From Anomaloglossus baeobatrachus (taxonomy: Eukaryota > Chordata > Amphibia > Anura > Aromobatidae), in the NCBI RefSeq assembly GCF_048569485.1, contig NC_134353.1, positions 422,092,243 through 422,156,242 on the forward strand: a stretch of DNA of 64,000 nucleotides, in the 5' to 3' direction. The notes below the pieces were generated by a model that was not told the origin of the DNA, ran no database searches, and saw nothing but the letters and a program-made list of their open reading frames with translations. Below, piece by piece: positions 1-11,290 of this stretch. How positions within the stretch are numbered: the stretch's first letter is position 1; every line of letters starts with the position of its first letter. Position numbers and translations under genes: made by a program.

Positions 1-164
1 GATGTCGGAACAGATGATTCTTTTATTGTTTCATTCCTACGCGTTTCGGAGATCCAAACTGTCTCCTTCTTCAGGAGGTAAATTCTTTCCCTGAAGAAGG
101 AGACAGTTTGGATCTCCGAAACGCGTAGGAATGAAACAATAAAAGAATCATCTGTTCCGACATC
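1..164. repeat. Perfect 75-bp inverted repeat with hammerhead-like core
   Basis: Bases 1-75 and 90-164 are exact reverse complements around a 14-base loop. The right arm reads CTGAAGA (91-97), a GGAGA/TCTCC helix, then GAAAC (118-122), which resembles a hammerhead ribozyme core with one change from CTGATGA. It continues with a CAATAAAAG tail. The same arrangement occurs in the Penelope-type loci at 5.6-7.4 kb and 21.5-25.9 kb, so I infer a Penelope-derived terminal fragment. The left edge is cut by the window, so the arms may be longer. Confidence 0.6.
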
Positions 165-2639
165 AATGTCTGTGGTCTTCAAGCGCGGTAAAAAACCTGT
201 TTTTTCTCCAGTTTTTTCTGATGTTCCTCCTGTGTAGCAGGGCTGCTGCTGGACCACTTGGGCGCTCATCCTTGCTATCAATGGTGTTGTGACTGGCACA
301 ACCCAATCAGGTGAGTGCATTACTTCTTTATGTTTGCCCAATATATCGGGTAAGACCCTATTGCGCCTTTTCTCTCCCATATAGTGAAGACAATTAACGA
401 AAGTCTGGGGTATAAGCCGACACCTCCGCCTTCTTACCCTATCCAGATAAAATTTTCCTAAAAGGGGAGGGGGAAAATTTTCTACATATGCCGTCCCTCC
501 AAATTCTTTCCCCCATCTTCCTTTTTCAAGTAAGCCCTCCGACGAGAACCTCAAAAAGCACGTATACCTCCCTTTTGCTCTACCATCCAGAACTATCTTA
601 TCCCTTTCTTTCGTCCTTCTCAATCTGCACCGACACATAAACCCCCCCACCAGGTGACACCTCCCTCACCGATTGACTGGCGGCCTGCCCCCACCGCCTC
701 AATGCCCGGGACCCAAACAGGAATGATGGACCCCCTCACTCCAGTGTTCAAATGCTCCAAATTCTCCAGCAATTTGCGCACACTCCCCAAACCACTGCTG
801 ACCATATTGCCGGCCCCAGAGGCCTCCCCGAATACCGAGACCCCCCGCCACTACCTTGTACCATATGAACCCCTGTATAAGGAACAACCGGGCTAGAAAG
901 AGACATAAATAACACAGAATCATACTCAGCAGGCTGTGTATGTGCATGACACCCACCAGCCAAAACTCCCGTTTCCAGACGACGAACTTTTCCCGGATCC
1001 TCAAGCACTGCAGCAGGGGGTGGAGCTGGCAAGCAGCCACGCTCGGACCTGGTCGGACCACCAGGGAGCGGACTTCCTGATGCGCTGTGTCACGGGATGC
1101 CGAGGATTCCCTCCTGAATGACAACCTCTGACAGGACGGCAATCTCCTCGGCGACAGCAACCTTGCCCAGACGCCGACCTCCTTTCCCTCCTGAATGATG
1201 GGACAACGATCTCTTCAGCGACCTTGACCCAAACGCTGACCTCCTTCCAGATGGTGACCTCCACGCTGACCGACTCACAGATGGTGGCCTCTTCCCTGGG
1301 GACAACATCATCCTGTCATCCTGGCCGCTGCCGCTGGTGCAGATCTCCACTCAGGCACCCCTGCATGCCCTTGACCGGGGGGGGGCCGCTCCAGACGACT
1401 CGCTGCTGCTGACACAAGCGGTCCCCCCCAACAGCAGCATCGCCAGGAAGGACCGCCACCATCTTGGTGTAGCCCTGGACGCTAAAGGCCTAAGGCAGGG
1501 TCCAATCATGTGACCGCCCGAGGCCCCGCCCACCGCCGCAGGCCCCGGGTGCCTAATCGGATTCCTCCCCCACCATGTCCTGCGGCTCCTGGGAGCTGGA
1601 AACTGGGATGGGCGAGGAGGGTCCCTGGAGGGGCTCCAGTGGCGCCGCCGAGAATAGGAGCCGCATCCGGTGATAGTCTCTCCGGCGCTCTCCCCTGGCA
1701 CGCCAGGCAGGTGTGTCCAAAGCAGGAACCTCTGCAGCCGGACCTCCCAGGATCCCCAATGCTGAGCCCTGACCGCGGCTCCATCCTTGTCGCCGGCAGC
1801 AGCCCGCAGGTGATCCAGGTGTTCTTAAACCAACACCATCAGAGCAGGAGACCAAGGTGAGGAGGGCATGGGACCTTTTCCTGGTAGCCACACATGCCGA
1901 ATGGTAGTCTCTAACCCCATTTCCTGACTCTATGTACCCCTGCAAACTTAAACCACCCTCCCTTTTGCTCCACTACCAACCCCCTTAAACTTTGCCCCCC
2001 CAAGAGCCTGCACTTCCTTTCTTCCCCAGGTTAACCCATCGTTGCCCTCCAAAGTGAGTCATAAGTCACTTTGCCCATAGCTCCGCTGTGGGCTCCGTTC
2101 TGTCTGGATACAGAGTGCATCCTTGCTATTGAAGCCAGCTACATAATTGCGACATAGCATTGAAGCCCACTATATATAGTCTGCATGCCACTTACGCATG
2201 CTACAAGGCATCTGCATGCCACTAAAATATACTACATATTGTATTCATGTCACCGAAGCAGGCTATAAGACATCTGCATTCGTGATGAGGTGAATAGTAA
2301 AATATTCGGGTTCGGACTCTAAGTGCCTAATAACTCGTACTATTCGTGTATTTGTCACTGATAACAAACCTAATTCAAGTCAATGTGAAACTCAAATATT
2401 TTTCCGGAGGACCTTGGAAGTAGGTCTGAGAGGGCTGTAAAAATGCTGCAATGGATGGAAAAGTGCTGAAACTGAATAGGAACAGCATAGGAAAGATGAC
2501 TGGATGCATTTCTGACTCACACTCGGTTTCTGGGAATAATGTTGCCAGAGTATTACCGGGATTAAAGCAGGAGAATTATACTTACTGAGTTTACACTGCT
2601 TCTTGCTCCGATGATTAATCCTTATGAATAATCACTGTT
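165..2639. other. Unassigned sequence, no supported gene
   Basis: This stretch is C-rich from about 600 to 2000 and has only short overlapping open frames on both strands with no recognisable domain. Around 2100-2290 there is a loose repetition of a motif like CTGCATGCCACT. I see no splice-framed exon, RNA gene or transposase here. It may be old repeat sequence. Confidence 0.4.
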
Positions 2640-3290
2640 TCCCAGTACACCTTCTGTAGTGTCTGTGTTTGGGTCAGGACATGGAGTGTAAAAATAAATA
2701 ATTGGAAAAAATGATGTAAGCTCCCCTATAATTTCATACTCAGCACAAATAAAGCAGACAACTGGAGGCTGCTGCCCCCAGCTCTGTGCATTATCTTGGC
2801 TGTGCATCAAAATATAAGGGACCCCATATGGTTTTTATTTAAATTAATTAAATAAATAATTTAGAAAAATGTGGCGGGGTACTCCCCTATTTTTGATATC
2901 AAGCCAAGATAAAGTGGACAGCTGGGATCTGGTAGTCTCAGGCTGGGGAGGCCTATGATTATTTGGCCCTCCCCAGCTTTAAAATAGAAGTTCCCAGTGT
3001 AACCAATAGATGCGCTAATCCTAATGCATACCCGGCTCATCCTGATTGACCTGGAGTGGTGGCAATTGGGGTAAGATAAGTACAAAAAAATACCAGCTGT
3101 TATCAAGCCTGAATTTAGTAATAGAGGAGTCTATAAGGACCCCCATTACTAATCATGTAAGTAAAAAGAAATAAACACAAAATACAAAGAAAAATCTTTT
3201 ATTTAATAAAAACAACCCCAGATTTCTCCAACTTATTAATCCCCAAAACACCCCTCCAGGTCAGACGCAATCCACATGAGGTTCCACAAT
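2640..3290. repeat. Dispersed repeat, copy 1 (family also at 18.1-18.7 kb)
   Basis: The sequence contains two degenerate internal units, each with an AAATAAATAATT-like tract followed by a segment about CCAAGATAAAGTGGACAGCT. It matches 18090-18690 in order and spacing: the AAAGCAGACAGCTG segment, the CTCCCCAGCCT segment, the GATGTGCTAATCCT segment and the A-rich TTTTATTT end. It has no coding capacity that I recognise and the family is unknown to me. Confidence 0.6.
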
Positions 3291-3508
3291 GATCCCAGCT
3301 CTGCTACATCTGATGTCGCAGTGTGCAGTCACATTAGAAGATGTGACCGATCACGGCGGCATCAGGGTCACACTGTTGGAGCCGCAGCTGTGGGAGCAGT
3401 GATATCAGTGAGTTCACCTGAGGTCATAGCTCGCTGTTCACACGGTTCAGGTTCCTGTATTTCCAGTGCCAGTTGATGACTCGGTTGCTCTGTCCCCAGC
3501 ACCCCTAA

Positions 3509-4080
3509 GGCCACTTTACACGCCGATCGCACCCGTCCCCGTCGTTTGTGCGTCACGGGCAAATCGCTACCCGTGGCGCACAATATCGATAGGAGCCGTC
3601 ACACATACTTACCTTCCTAACGACGTCGCTGTGACGCTGCACAAACCACCCCCTTAGAAAAGAGGCTGTTCGCCGGCTGGCAAACAGCCTCTTTTCTAAG
3701 TGGGCGGTTCGTGTGGCGTCACAGCGACGTCACACGGAAGGCATCCAATAGAAGCAGAGGGGCGGAGAGCGGCCGCATGGAAGTCACGCCCACTTCGTTG
3801 CCGGAGGACGCAGGTACAGTGTTGTTTGTCATTCCTGGGGTGTCACACGTAGCGATGTGCTGCCTCAGGAATGACGAACAACCTGCGTCCAAAAGCAACA
3901 ACGATATTTAGGAAATGGACGTCGTGTCAACAATCAATGATTTGGTGAGTATTTTACATCATTAGTGGTCGCTCGTACATGTCACACGCAACGACGTCGC
4001 TAACGAGGCCAGATGTGCGTTACGAATTCCGTGACCCCAACAACATCTCAATAGCGATGTTGTTGCGTGTAAAGCCCCCT
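3509..4080. mobile_element. Harbinger-like MITE
   Basis: Terminal inverted repeats contain CACTTTACACGC at the left and its complement at the right. The flanks are TAA (3506-3508) and TTA (4081-4083), suggesting a 3-bp TWA target. The interior is strongly palindromic and rich in CGACGTCGC-type motifs. It is inserted in the LTR copy at 3444-5375, since the second LTR (9307-9948) lacks it. Related copies are at 43288, 56518 and, more distantly, 15115 and 35322. Confidence 0.75.
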
Positions 4081-4128
4081 TTAGTGTGGTTGGGTCCCCG
4101 TAGCGTGGAGCAGTTTGGGGCCCAACTG

Positions 4129-4839
4129 TTGAAAGAAAAAGTCCATAGACCTCGAGAGCTAAGAAGACGTTGTAGACATCCGTTCCAAGCAAAGACTGAA
4201 GTTTATTCCTAGATAGCAACAGAGCAGATAAGACAGGTTATGCGGCAGGAAGACATGCAGGTGTCTTGCAGAACAGCAGAATTAGCAACAGCTGAAGAAG
4301 TGCCCCCCCGACAGATGGGGGCTTTTATACATGTTACACAAAGGAAAGCTCATACTGCAGAGAAAGGCGTATACGTTAGAGAACAAAGAATATAATGATA
4401 CATCATGACATTATTTACGAGCATTGCGGTTAAAACTTATTAGATTCCTATAGGTCCCATTGATACTTTTGACTAATTCAGCAATGTTGCCATTGCTGAC
4501 ATCTCTGATCCCTGAAGTCGCCTCTACTTCACATAACTCTTCAAACACTGACAACTCTATTGATAACTTAGTTTCTTTATCAATTCAATATACCTGCAAT
4601 TCATGACTACACATTACCATCTATCAACTGACACAATTGTATTCTTCTATTCAATTTAACCTTTTTGGACTTTTTCTTATACTTGCTAATAACACTCATA
4701 TAATCTCTATCTCCTCTCTGGGGGGAGAACTCTAGCCAATACATCTCATTAACTGCCAAGTTAGTTAGCTCAAGTCTGCCTAAAATAGCTGTTAGATACA
4801 ACATGGCTGGTCAGCATATTTTGACTGACTATTCTCTAA
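4129..4839 (-). mobile_element. Solo LTR of a retrovirus-like element
   Basis: Read on the minus strand it starts about TGTTAGAGAATAG, has a TATAAAAG box, an AATAAA signal and ends about TTTCTTTCAACA. CAACTG at 4123-4128 and 4840-4845 marks the short target duplication; the exact end is ambiguous because of microhomology. The related LTR at 9307-9948 shows the empty site. No internal coding region is present, so it is a solo LTR fossil of an unassigned family. Confidence 0.65.
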
Positions 4840-5785
4840 CAACTGTCCCTTTTTGTGGCAGTCTCCTTGTCCGTACGGCGGGCAGTGTGGACCCTGTAGG
4901 GCTGGTCTGTGTCCTGAACCCTAATCCTTGCTTTACTCCTGGTGCCCCCGGATCTGTGGATCAGTGAGGTCCGTCAAGGTCCCCTTACTGTGCAGGTATT
5001 TGCCAGGCCATATGAAACTGTCACCTGACCTAGGGCCCTGTGCCCCGTGCGTGCTCTGGTGACCTCTCTCCTGTGCCCCAGGGTCACTGTTACATGACCC
5101 AGCTCTCAGGCACCTCTTTCCACTTTCACTTCCTACTTAGACTGCCTGCTGTCCCCTCCCACCAGGCTTTCTAGTACCTCTGGTGTTGCACCGCCCTGTA
5201 GGTGGCCATCCCCTTGGGTCCGACTAGCCAATTACCCCTGGTGTGGAGTGGAAACTGGGATTTTGGTGTGTGTGGGTGTTGCTGGCACTGGTGTTCCAGG
5301 TCCCAGGCGGTAGGCCTTGCATCCTGGGGAGGATGCAGTTCCTAGTAGTGCCCTGAGTGGCTCAGGGGCACTACATTCCCCCTTGGTGAAACACAGCACA
5401 TCCTCGGGCTGTAAAGAGAATAAAGTGATTTATTAAAACATAAACAGATAACTTTTGTACCGCACAGGTGAGGCTTTACTTTTTAACGTTGCATGAGCAT
5501 TTTTTTCCTCCATCAACCCACCAGCCAAAGGTCCTGAACCCAGTACCCTCTAAGGAGGCAGGTCACCGGTCCCTTTGGTGACCAGGTCTGGGCCATCTCT
5601 AACCTAGATCTTTCCTCCAATCTTCCTCTCCAGTAGGTGCCAAAGAACAAAGAAATTCTGTACCACAGCAAGAGAGTCATTTAAAAAGTATATCTTTATT
5701 GAAACAAATAATTAAAATATAAATAATACAAATAATGGTCAGCAGGTGGCGCCAGAACATTACATACAGGTAGCTGCAGCATTAA

Positions 5786-6754
5786 AGGGAACCTGTCAGC
5801 AGAAATTTTGCACAAAACCTAAAAGATTCCCCCTCTGCAGCTCCTGTGCTGCATTCTAGCAAGGTTCCTGTTGTTATTGTGCCCCCTGTGAGACCAAAAA
5901 AAACAACTTTATAAAGTCTTACCTTTTCCTATTTAAATCTTTTTTTATAGTCACTTGGGCGGGCTTTCTGGCGTCCGTTATTCGCCCTCCTGGTCCTTTA
6001 TGCCGTCCCCCATCGCTCCTTTCCATAACTGATAACACCGCCCAGTGCTCCAGCGGTCCCCGCGCATGCCCAGTGCCAGTCTCACGGGACTGAGCACTTA
6101 GCACAGTGTGACCGCTGGTGACGTGTGCGCAGGCAAGAGATTATGGGTGGCACTGTGATTGTCATCAGCAAGTACCCGCCCATAACCTCGTGCCCGCGCT
6201 TTTCCCTCTGCCTCCACCGTTCTGCGCAAGCGCTGGCCAGATGACCCCATGTCACCTCTTACCCATCTTTCCCTGGAGCAGGAAATAGATGGAAGGTGAC
6301 GTGGGGTCATCTGGCCAGCGCTTGCGCAGAACGGTGGAGGCAGAGGGAAAAACGCGGGCACGAGATTATGGACGGGTACTTGCTGATGACAATCACAGCG
6401 CCGCCCATAATCTCTTGTCTGCGCACACGTCACCAGCGGTCACACTGTGCTAAGTGCTCAGTCCCGTGAGACTGGCACTGGGCATGTGCGGGGACCGCAG
6501 GAGCACTGGGTGGTGTCATCAGCTATGGAAAGGAGCGATGGGGGATCAGGAGGGAGAATAACGGACGCCAGAAAGCCCGCCCCCGTGACTATAAAAAAAA
6601 GATTTGCATAGGAAAAGGTAAGACTTTATAAAGTCTTTATTTTGGTCTCACAGGGGGGCACAATAACAGCAGGAACCTTGCTAGAATGCAGCCCAGGAGC
6701 TGCAGATGGGGAATCTTTTAGTTTTTGTGCAAAGTTTCTGCTGACAGGTTCCCT
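5786..6754. mobile_element. TTAA-target foldback MITE (piggyBac/Kolobok-like)
   Basis: It is flanked by TTAA at 5782-5785 and 6755-6758. The ends are AAGGGAACCTGTCAGCAG and its complement. The two halves are reverse complements; for example the CTGGCCAGCGCTTGCGCAG segment recurs inverted near 6220 and 6315. The intact arm at 7256-7259 keeps the single TTAA of the empty site, which fixes both ends and the target duplication. Confidence 0.85.
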
Positions 6755-7002
6755 TTAAATCTACAATAGGTGCCAAAATATTCATCTATTACAAATCCCT
6801 GGCAGTGATAGTGTAAAAGATAAAACAGCCAAAAAAGGAAGTTGGTAGATACCAGCAGTTTTGGACTGCCGTCATTTAGGAAGAAGTAGAGAAGTACAAC
6901 AAATGTAAAGATAACATACAAAGGTGAAATTCCCCTTCCCCTTCTTTTTGATTGGTTTATTTGCATATAAATGGTGGATCAATGTGGATGTTAGGCTATC
7001 CC

Positions 7003-7032
7003 CGGAAGAAGGTGTACACCGAAACGTACATG
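7003..7032 (+). ncRNA. Decayed hammerhead-ribozyme-like motif
   Basis: The order is CGGAAGA, a perfect GGTGT/ACACC helix, then GAAACGTAC. Compared with the hammerhead core (CTGATGA, helix II, GAAA, NUH), the first block has two changes and the cleavage-site block is altered, so activity is unlikely. Its place in the loop between Penelope-type arms supports the origin. Confidence 0.45.
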
Positions 7033-7683
7033 TATGTAGGGATTGTGCTGGCACCATTACCTACACAAGGTATATACTGCCATATGATTTCACCTTTGTA
7101 TGTTAACTTTACATTTGTTGTACTTCTCTTTCCTGACAGTGACGGCAGTCCAAAACTGCTGGTATCTACCAACTTCCTTTTTTGGCTGTTTTATCTTTTA
7201 CACTATCACTGTCAAGGATTTGTAATAGATGAACATTTTGGCACCTATTGTAGATTTAATGCTGCAGCTACCTGTATGTAATGTTCTGACGCCACCTGCT
7301 GACCACTATTTGTATTATTTATATTTTAATTATTTGTTTCAATAAAGATATACTTTTTACATGACTCTCTTGCTGTGGTACAGAATTTCTTTGCTCTTTG
7401 ATTTTGTTTTCTGTATAAAGCAACCTTCCATGAGTTTAAATACATATTTACATTTTCCCTATTTGAAATGTACTTTTTGTTTGCTCATTCATTACTCTCC
7501 AGTAGGTGGCGGTATCAATGTCCTGATGCTGCCAGTCCTGCAGCCGAGGTCCATTTTTATATCAATTTTTCAAACACTTTTCAGATATTATGCAAACATT
7601 TTTAACTTTTCAGCACACATGTTCTGGAACAGTCCATTAAATCAGCAACAAACAAACACAACTGCTGGGGTAGCCTGGTTCAG

Positions 7684-7970
7684 CTACCACAGCGTAGATG
7701 ACCTGGGAAATGGTGGGGGAGTAGGAGGAGCAGGCAATGACAGATCACTGATTTTCTGCACATCTAGAGCATACCAGCCCCGCTCTCCATGGTGTCTGGT
7801 GTACGTGACCACGTCACCCAGGTGCAGGTCACGGTCTGGATGTCCCTTCTTTAGGTAGTCCAGCACATCACTGCAGGACACAAAGATTCCTGCTTGCATA
7901 CCAGGCTCTTTATTAAAGCCCCAGCCTTTCTTCTGATCGAACTTATCCACGGTGCCCTGGTACCGGACCC
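7684..7970 (-). other. Cold-shock-domain-like segment of the LTR element
   Basis: The minus-strand frame reads as a compact beta-barrel-like domain. It has a KKGWGF motif (RNP1-like), then GIFVS in the position of the usual DVFVH, then LGDVVTYTR, and ends WYALDVQKI, the order expected of a cold-shock domain. Such domains bind single-stranded RNA or DNA. It lies among Gag-like remnants inside an LTR element, so a nucleic-acid-binding role in Gag is a reasonable inference. A captured host CSD exon is the alternative. It is part of a broken element. Confidence 0.5.
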
Positions 7971-8156
7971 CGGGGGCCCCCCAGGTAGCTCAGCGCAGGC
8001 TTTGCTTTTCATGCAGATCCCGAGCTGCCACTTGCTTTCTCTTGGTGGCTCGAGCCTGCTGCTCCTGGGCCAGCTGCCGGATGGTAGCTTGACAGGCTTC
8101 CTCATCTACCACGGCTCGTTGTGCAGCGCTAGCCATGCTGCTCGCCGTCTCGAACC

Positions 8157-8690
8157 TCAGGATCCCCGAACCCATGCAGTCCGCATCCGGATAACCATCA
8201 GCGGATCTCTGCTCAGCCTGGTCACTGGCGACTCCTCTGTCTGTCGTCGGGTCTTCCAGGGCTGCATCCTGCAGCCCAGCCTGGTCTGGTTGTGAACAGA
8301 GGCGTTGCGGCCTGGTCTGGTCTGGCCGTGGACGGAGGAGTTGCAGACTGGTCTGGTCGTGGATGGAGGCGATGCGGCCTGGTCTGGTCTGGCCGTGGAC
8401 AGAGGATCCGGTGATACCGGCGGGTCAGCGAGCATGGATGGTACAGGTTCTGCTGCCATGTGGACTAGCGGGGCTAAGGGGGTTCCCACTCTTACCGGCT
8501 CCTGGTGCCGCTCCTCGTGCAGAGCCCATGCATCCTGGGCTCGCACAGCCACCACCATCCCTATCATCTCCGAGTGCCAGTCCTCAATTTGCTGGATCAT
8601 TTGCAGCCGCATCTGGAGGCACAGCCGTCCCACCTCTTCTTCAAGCCAGGGTACGCTTCCGTGGGCTGGAGGGGCAGACATTCTCTCCAC
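8157..8690 (-). other. Gag-like remnant of the LTR element
   Basis: A minus-strand frame encodes a helical N-terminal stretch (EEEVGRLCLQMRLQMIQQ) followed by a Pro-rich region and short Arg/Thr/Pro-rich repeats that arise from tandem copies of a CTGGTCTGG-type DNA motif around 8285-8400. I recognise no named domain. Position and strand make it most likely part of the Gag of the surrounding LTR fossil. Confidence 0.35.
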
Positions 8691-9306
8691 TGCAGGTTTG
8701 CGCTGGTCTTGTGCTGCAGAGCTGCTGTTGCTCTAGCATACCAGAGTGCATTCTGCCGGCGTCCCGTAGTTAGTTTCACTTTTGCATGCTGCACACTCCC
8801 AGGGGCAGAATCGGCTTTTCGCGCCCTTTCGCCACAGTGATGGCGCAGACAGATTTTCACCAGTATAAAGATGGCGGTAGTTTTTGCACAAAACAGTCCA
8901 TAAGGCGCACGTCACCCGGGTTAACTGGCCTAGTCCATATCCTGTTCGTGATGCCAGGAAAAAGCTGTTTCGCCCAGGGAATGGGGGACTCGGTCCCGGG
9001 CAGTGTTTAGCTGGGGAATGTCACTTTGGTGGCCGATGCCCTGTCCCGTGCCCTGGGTGCTTTTTAATGGGGAGTATTTACAGGGGAGATTAAAGTCATT
9101 TGTGTGACGCCACCTGCGTTTTGCGGTTAATATATGAGAACCGTCGGTGCTGGATTGGTTACTCCTAGGGCTGGTGGTAATGGCAGCTGTGGTAGTAGGC
9201 CCTCCGCAGGCAGGACTGAGCACAGGAGATGTATGATGGAGTAATAAGGGAGGCCACACTGTGGGTTGTAATTAACAGTCTCTACTCACTCTTGACCCTC
9301 GGACGA

Positions 9307-9948
9307 CTGGTTCAGGTCCCTGTATTTCCAGTGCCAGTTGATGACTCGGTTGCTCTGTCCTTGTAGCGTGGAGCAGTTTGGGGCCCGACTGTCCCTTTTT
9401 GTGGCAGTCTCCTTAGCCGTACGGCGGGCAGTATGCACTCTGTAGGGCTGGCCTGTGTCCCGAACCCTGATCCTTGCTTTACTGCTGGTGGCCCCGGACC
9501 TGTGGGTCAGTGAGGTCCGTGAAGGATCCCTCACTGTGCAGGTATTTGCCAGGCTGTACGAAACTATCGCCTGACCTAGGGCCCTGTGCTCTGTGCATGC
9601 TCTGCTCCCAGCGGTACTCAGGTGTACCTGCCCTGGCGACCTCTCTCCTGTGGCCCGGGTCACCGTTACACGACCCAGCACTCAGGCACCTCTTTCCACT
9701 TTGACTTCCTACTCAGATTGCCTGCTATCCCCTCCCACTAGGCTGTCTAGTACCTCTGGTCTGGCTCCGCCCTCTAGGTGGCCATCCCCTTGTGTCCGAC
9801 TAGCCAATTACCCCTGGTGTGCAATGGAAACTGGGATTTGGTGTGTGGGTGATGCTGGCACTGGTGTTCCAGGTCCCAGGGGGTAGACCCTGCATCCTGG
9901 TGAGGATGCAGTTCCTAGTATTGCCTTGAGTGGCTCAGGGGCGCTATA
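9307..9948 (-). mobile_element. LTR of Ty3/gypsy-like element, high-coordinate copy
   Basis: It is the uninterrupted partner of 3444-5375, in the same strand and order: GTAGCGTGGAGCAGTTTGG, the CGTACGGCGGGCAGT segment, and the CTGAGTGGCTCAGGGG end. It serves as the empty-site reference for the MITE and solo LTR nested in the other copy. Confidence 0.65.
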
Positions 9949-10337
9949 GTAGCATGCCAAATACCATTTCTATGCCATCAATGCATGCACTAGCAAACTT
10001 TTCATGCTTTTTAGAATTAAAGAAATGGTTCAAAAATTATCACTCTTAGACCTCACTCACATTAGAGTACAGCTTCCAATGCTAATGACATTCAGCTCAA
10101 GCTCTGCTGTGAGCACGAGCAGACTGTTATGTTACTGCTGATTCTCTCGCATGCGAGAGTCGGATCACAGGTGTGGAGAAGAGGGAGAGACTAATCTCTC
10201 CATCTTCTCTATTGTCTGTCTGTGAATATATATCGCACTGCATTCAGATTGCATCAGTGTAGTCTGATGTTTCACATGCACTCATAGACTTGTATGTGTG
10301 CGTGTGATCTGAGACTCGATGCCGATCACAACATGGT
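9949..10337. other. Unassigned A/T-rich sequence
   Basis: No gene is seen. The part from 10050 resembles the edge of a dispersed palindromic repeat (CACTCACATTAGAGTAC near 10065 and CGTGTGATCTGAGACTCG near 10300), but I could not pair convincing ends. Confidence 0.3.
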
Positions 10338-11290
10338 TTGATTTATTTACTCATGCCGACGAAGCATAAGAAAAAACTTGCAGATTGTCCCCTAATGCCA
10401 ATTACTGATAATCCGAAATTTAGGCTGGGAGCCGCATCAAAGACCCTACGGTTGTACCAGGTGTCTACCGAGGGTGTGATAAGACCTTTGATGGCCATCT
10501 TGAATGAACGTGGCCTCAAAGCACACCGCAACTTTGAATATACCCAATTGAGACATTTTCTTACTTTACTGGAAAGGTCCATAATATTCTCACGGCCTAT
10601 GACCCCTTTTGAGCAATTATACACAGCCTCCTTCAGTCCCCAACACGGCAACTTGATAATTCATAAATTAACAGCCACAGATCGTAAGACACTCCATTCC
10701 CCCATACTGCGAAGCCTGAGGAACTGAACTCCAGCAAACGTTTAGTAGGGAGCAATGGAATGTGTTTTCATTTGTCCCATAAATTTGTAATAGCCACAAA
10801 AAATCAGGTGACGAGCTATAAAATGGTCTTCAGGTGGTAGCAGGTGCCTGTAGTTTTACGCAAATGGTTTCCAGAGGTGTACCACTTTTGCTGGTGATGT
10901 TGGGGACACAGAAGTACAATGTCGCACATCTGGTGGTCTTGCCTGTTTTTGAGTGCCTTCTGGAACGGTGTCCTTAAGGCTGTTCTAGAGATCATGGGAC
11001 CGGCGGTTCCCAAATGCCTGGAGATGGCCTGGCTCTATAGGTTTCCTATGTCCAAAAATATTTTAAAAAAGTCACAATTGAGGCACCTCCACCAAGCTGC
11101 CCAAACTGTGATCTCTCATCGCTGGAAAAAGGAGGACCCTCCATGCCTTGGAGGAATGGTTCACAGAAATAACTTTGCTGCATCGGATGGAGATGCAGAT
11201 GGCAAGATTGCAAATTGACATCGATGCAAGTGATTCCACTGGGAATCCTTCCTGACTAGCCAAGCCTATCAAAATATTCTGGGATAACTT
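10338..11290 (+). mobile_element. L1-like LINE fragment, 3' end of ORF2
   Basis: Two plus-strand stretches match the C-terminal region of L1/Tx1-type ORF2 proteins. One has the NPKFRLGAA...FEYTQLRHFL pattern (10338-10727), seen downstream of the RT in L1 elements. The other has HIWWSCLFLSAFWNGV and later KKSQLRHLHQAAQTVI (10919-11218), corresponding to the terminal CCHC-like region and the final helices. The copy is 5' truncated and decayed: the two stretches are separated and in different frames, with stops between. No RT catalytic core is present in the window. Confidence 0.65.

Larger units (their letters stand above)
3444..5375 (-). mobile_element. LTR of Ty3/gypsy-like element, low-coordinate copy, with two nested insertions
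   Basis: On the minus strand it begins TGTAGTGCCCCTGAGCC at 5375 and ends near CCTGAACC at about 3444. It matches the second copy at 9307-9948 apart from two insertions, a Harbinger-like MITE (3509-4080) and a solo LTR (4129-4839). Just outside it on the minus strand is a purine tract (about 5376-5387), as expected beside a 3' LTR. The two LTRs are clearly diverged, so this is an old fossil. Confidence 0.65.
5641..7400. repeat. Penelope-type inverted-arm unit with hammerhead-like centre
   Basis: Arm A (5641-5785 plus 6759-6930) is the reverse complement of arm B (7086-7400) with modest divergence; arm A is split by a TTAA MITE. The outer arms contain an AATAAAGATAT-like tail. The central loop holds a decayed hammerhead-like core near 7003-7032. 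There is no open reading frame of note. I interpret it as a non-autonomous or internally lost Penelope-like insertion, by analogy with the inverted ends of the element at 21.5-25.9 kb. Confidence 0.6.
5376..9306 (-). mobile_element. Interior of Ty3/gypsy-like element, broken
   Basis: The region lies between two related LTRs in the same orientation. It contains a purine tract next to the 3' LTR and, at 7.7-8.7 kb, minus-strand coding remnants that look Gag-like: a helical Glu/Gln-rich segment, a Pro/Thr/Arg-rich repeated segment and a cold-shock-like segment. A Penelope-type unit (5641-7400) is inserted in it. I recognise no reverse transcriptase or integrase. It is an old fossil with many breaks. 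Confidence 0.5.

Noticed and set aside
654-1945. Several overlapping frames of 60-153 codons in a C-rich stretch
   Set aside because: Frames overlap on both strands, show no domain, no consistent splice sites and base composition explains the lack of stops.
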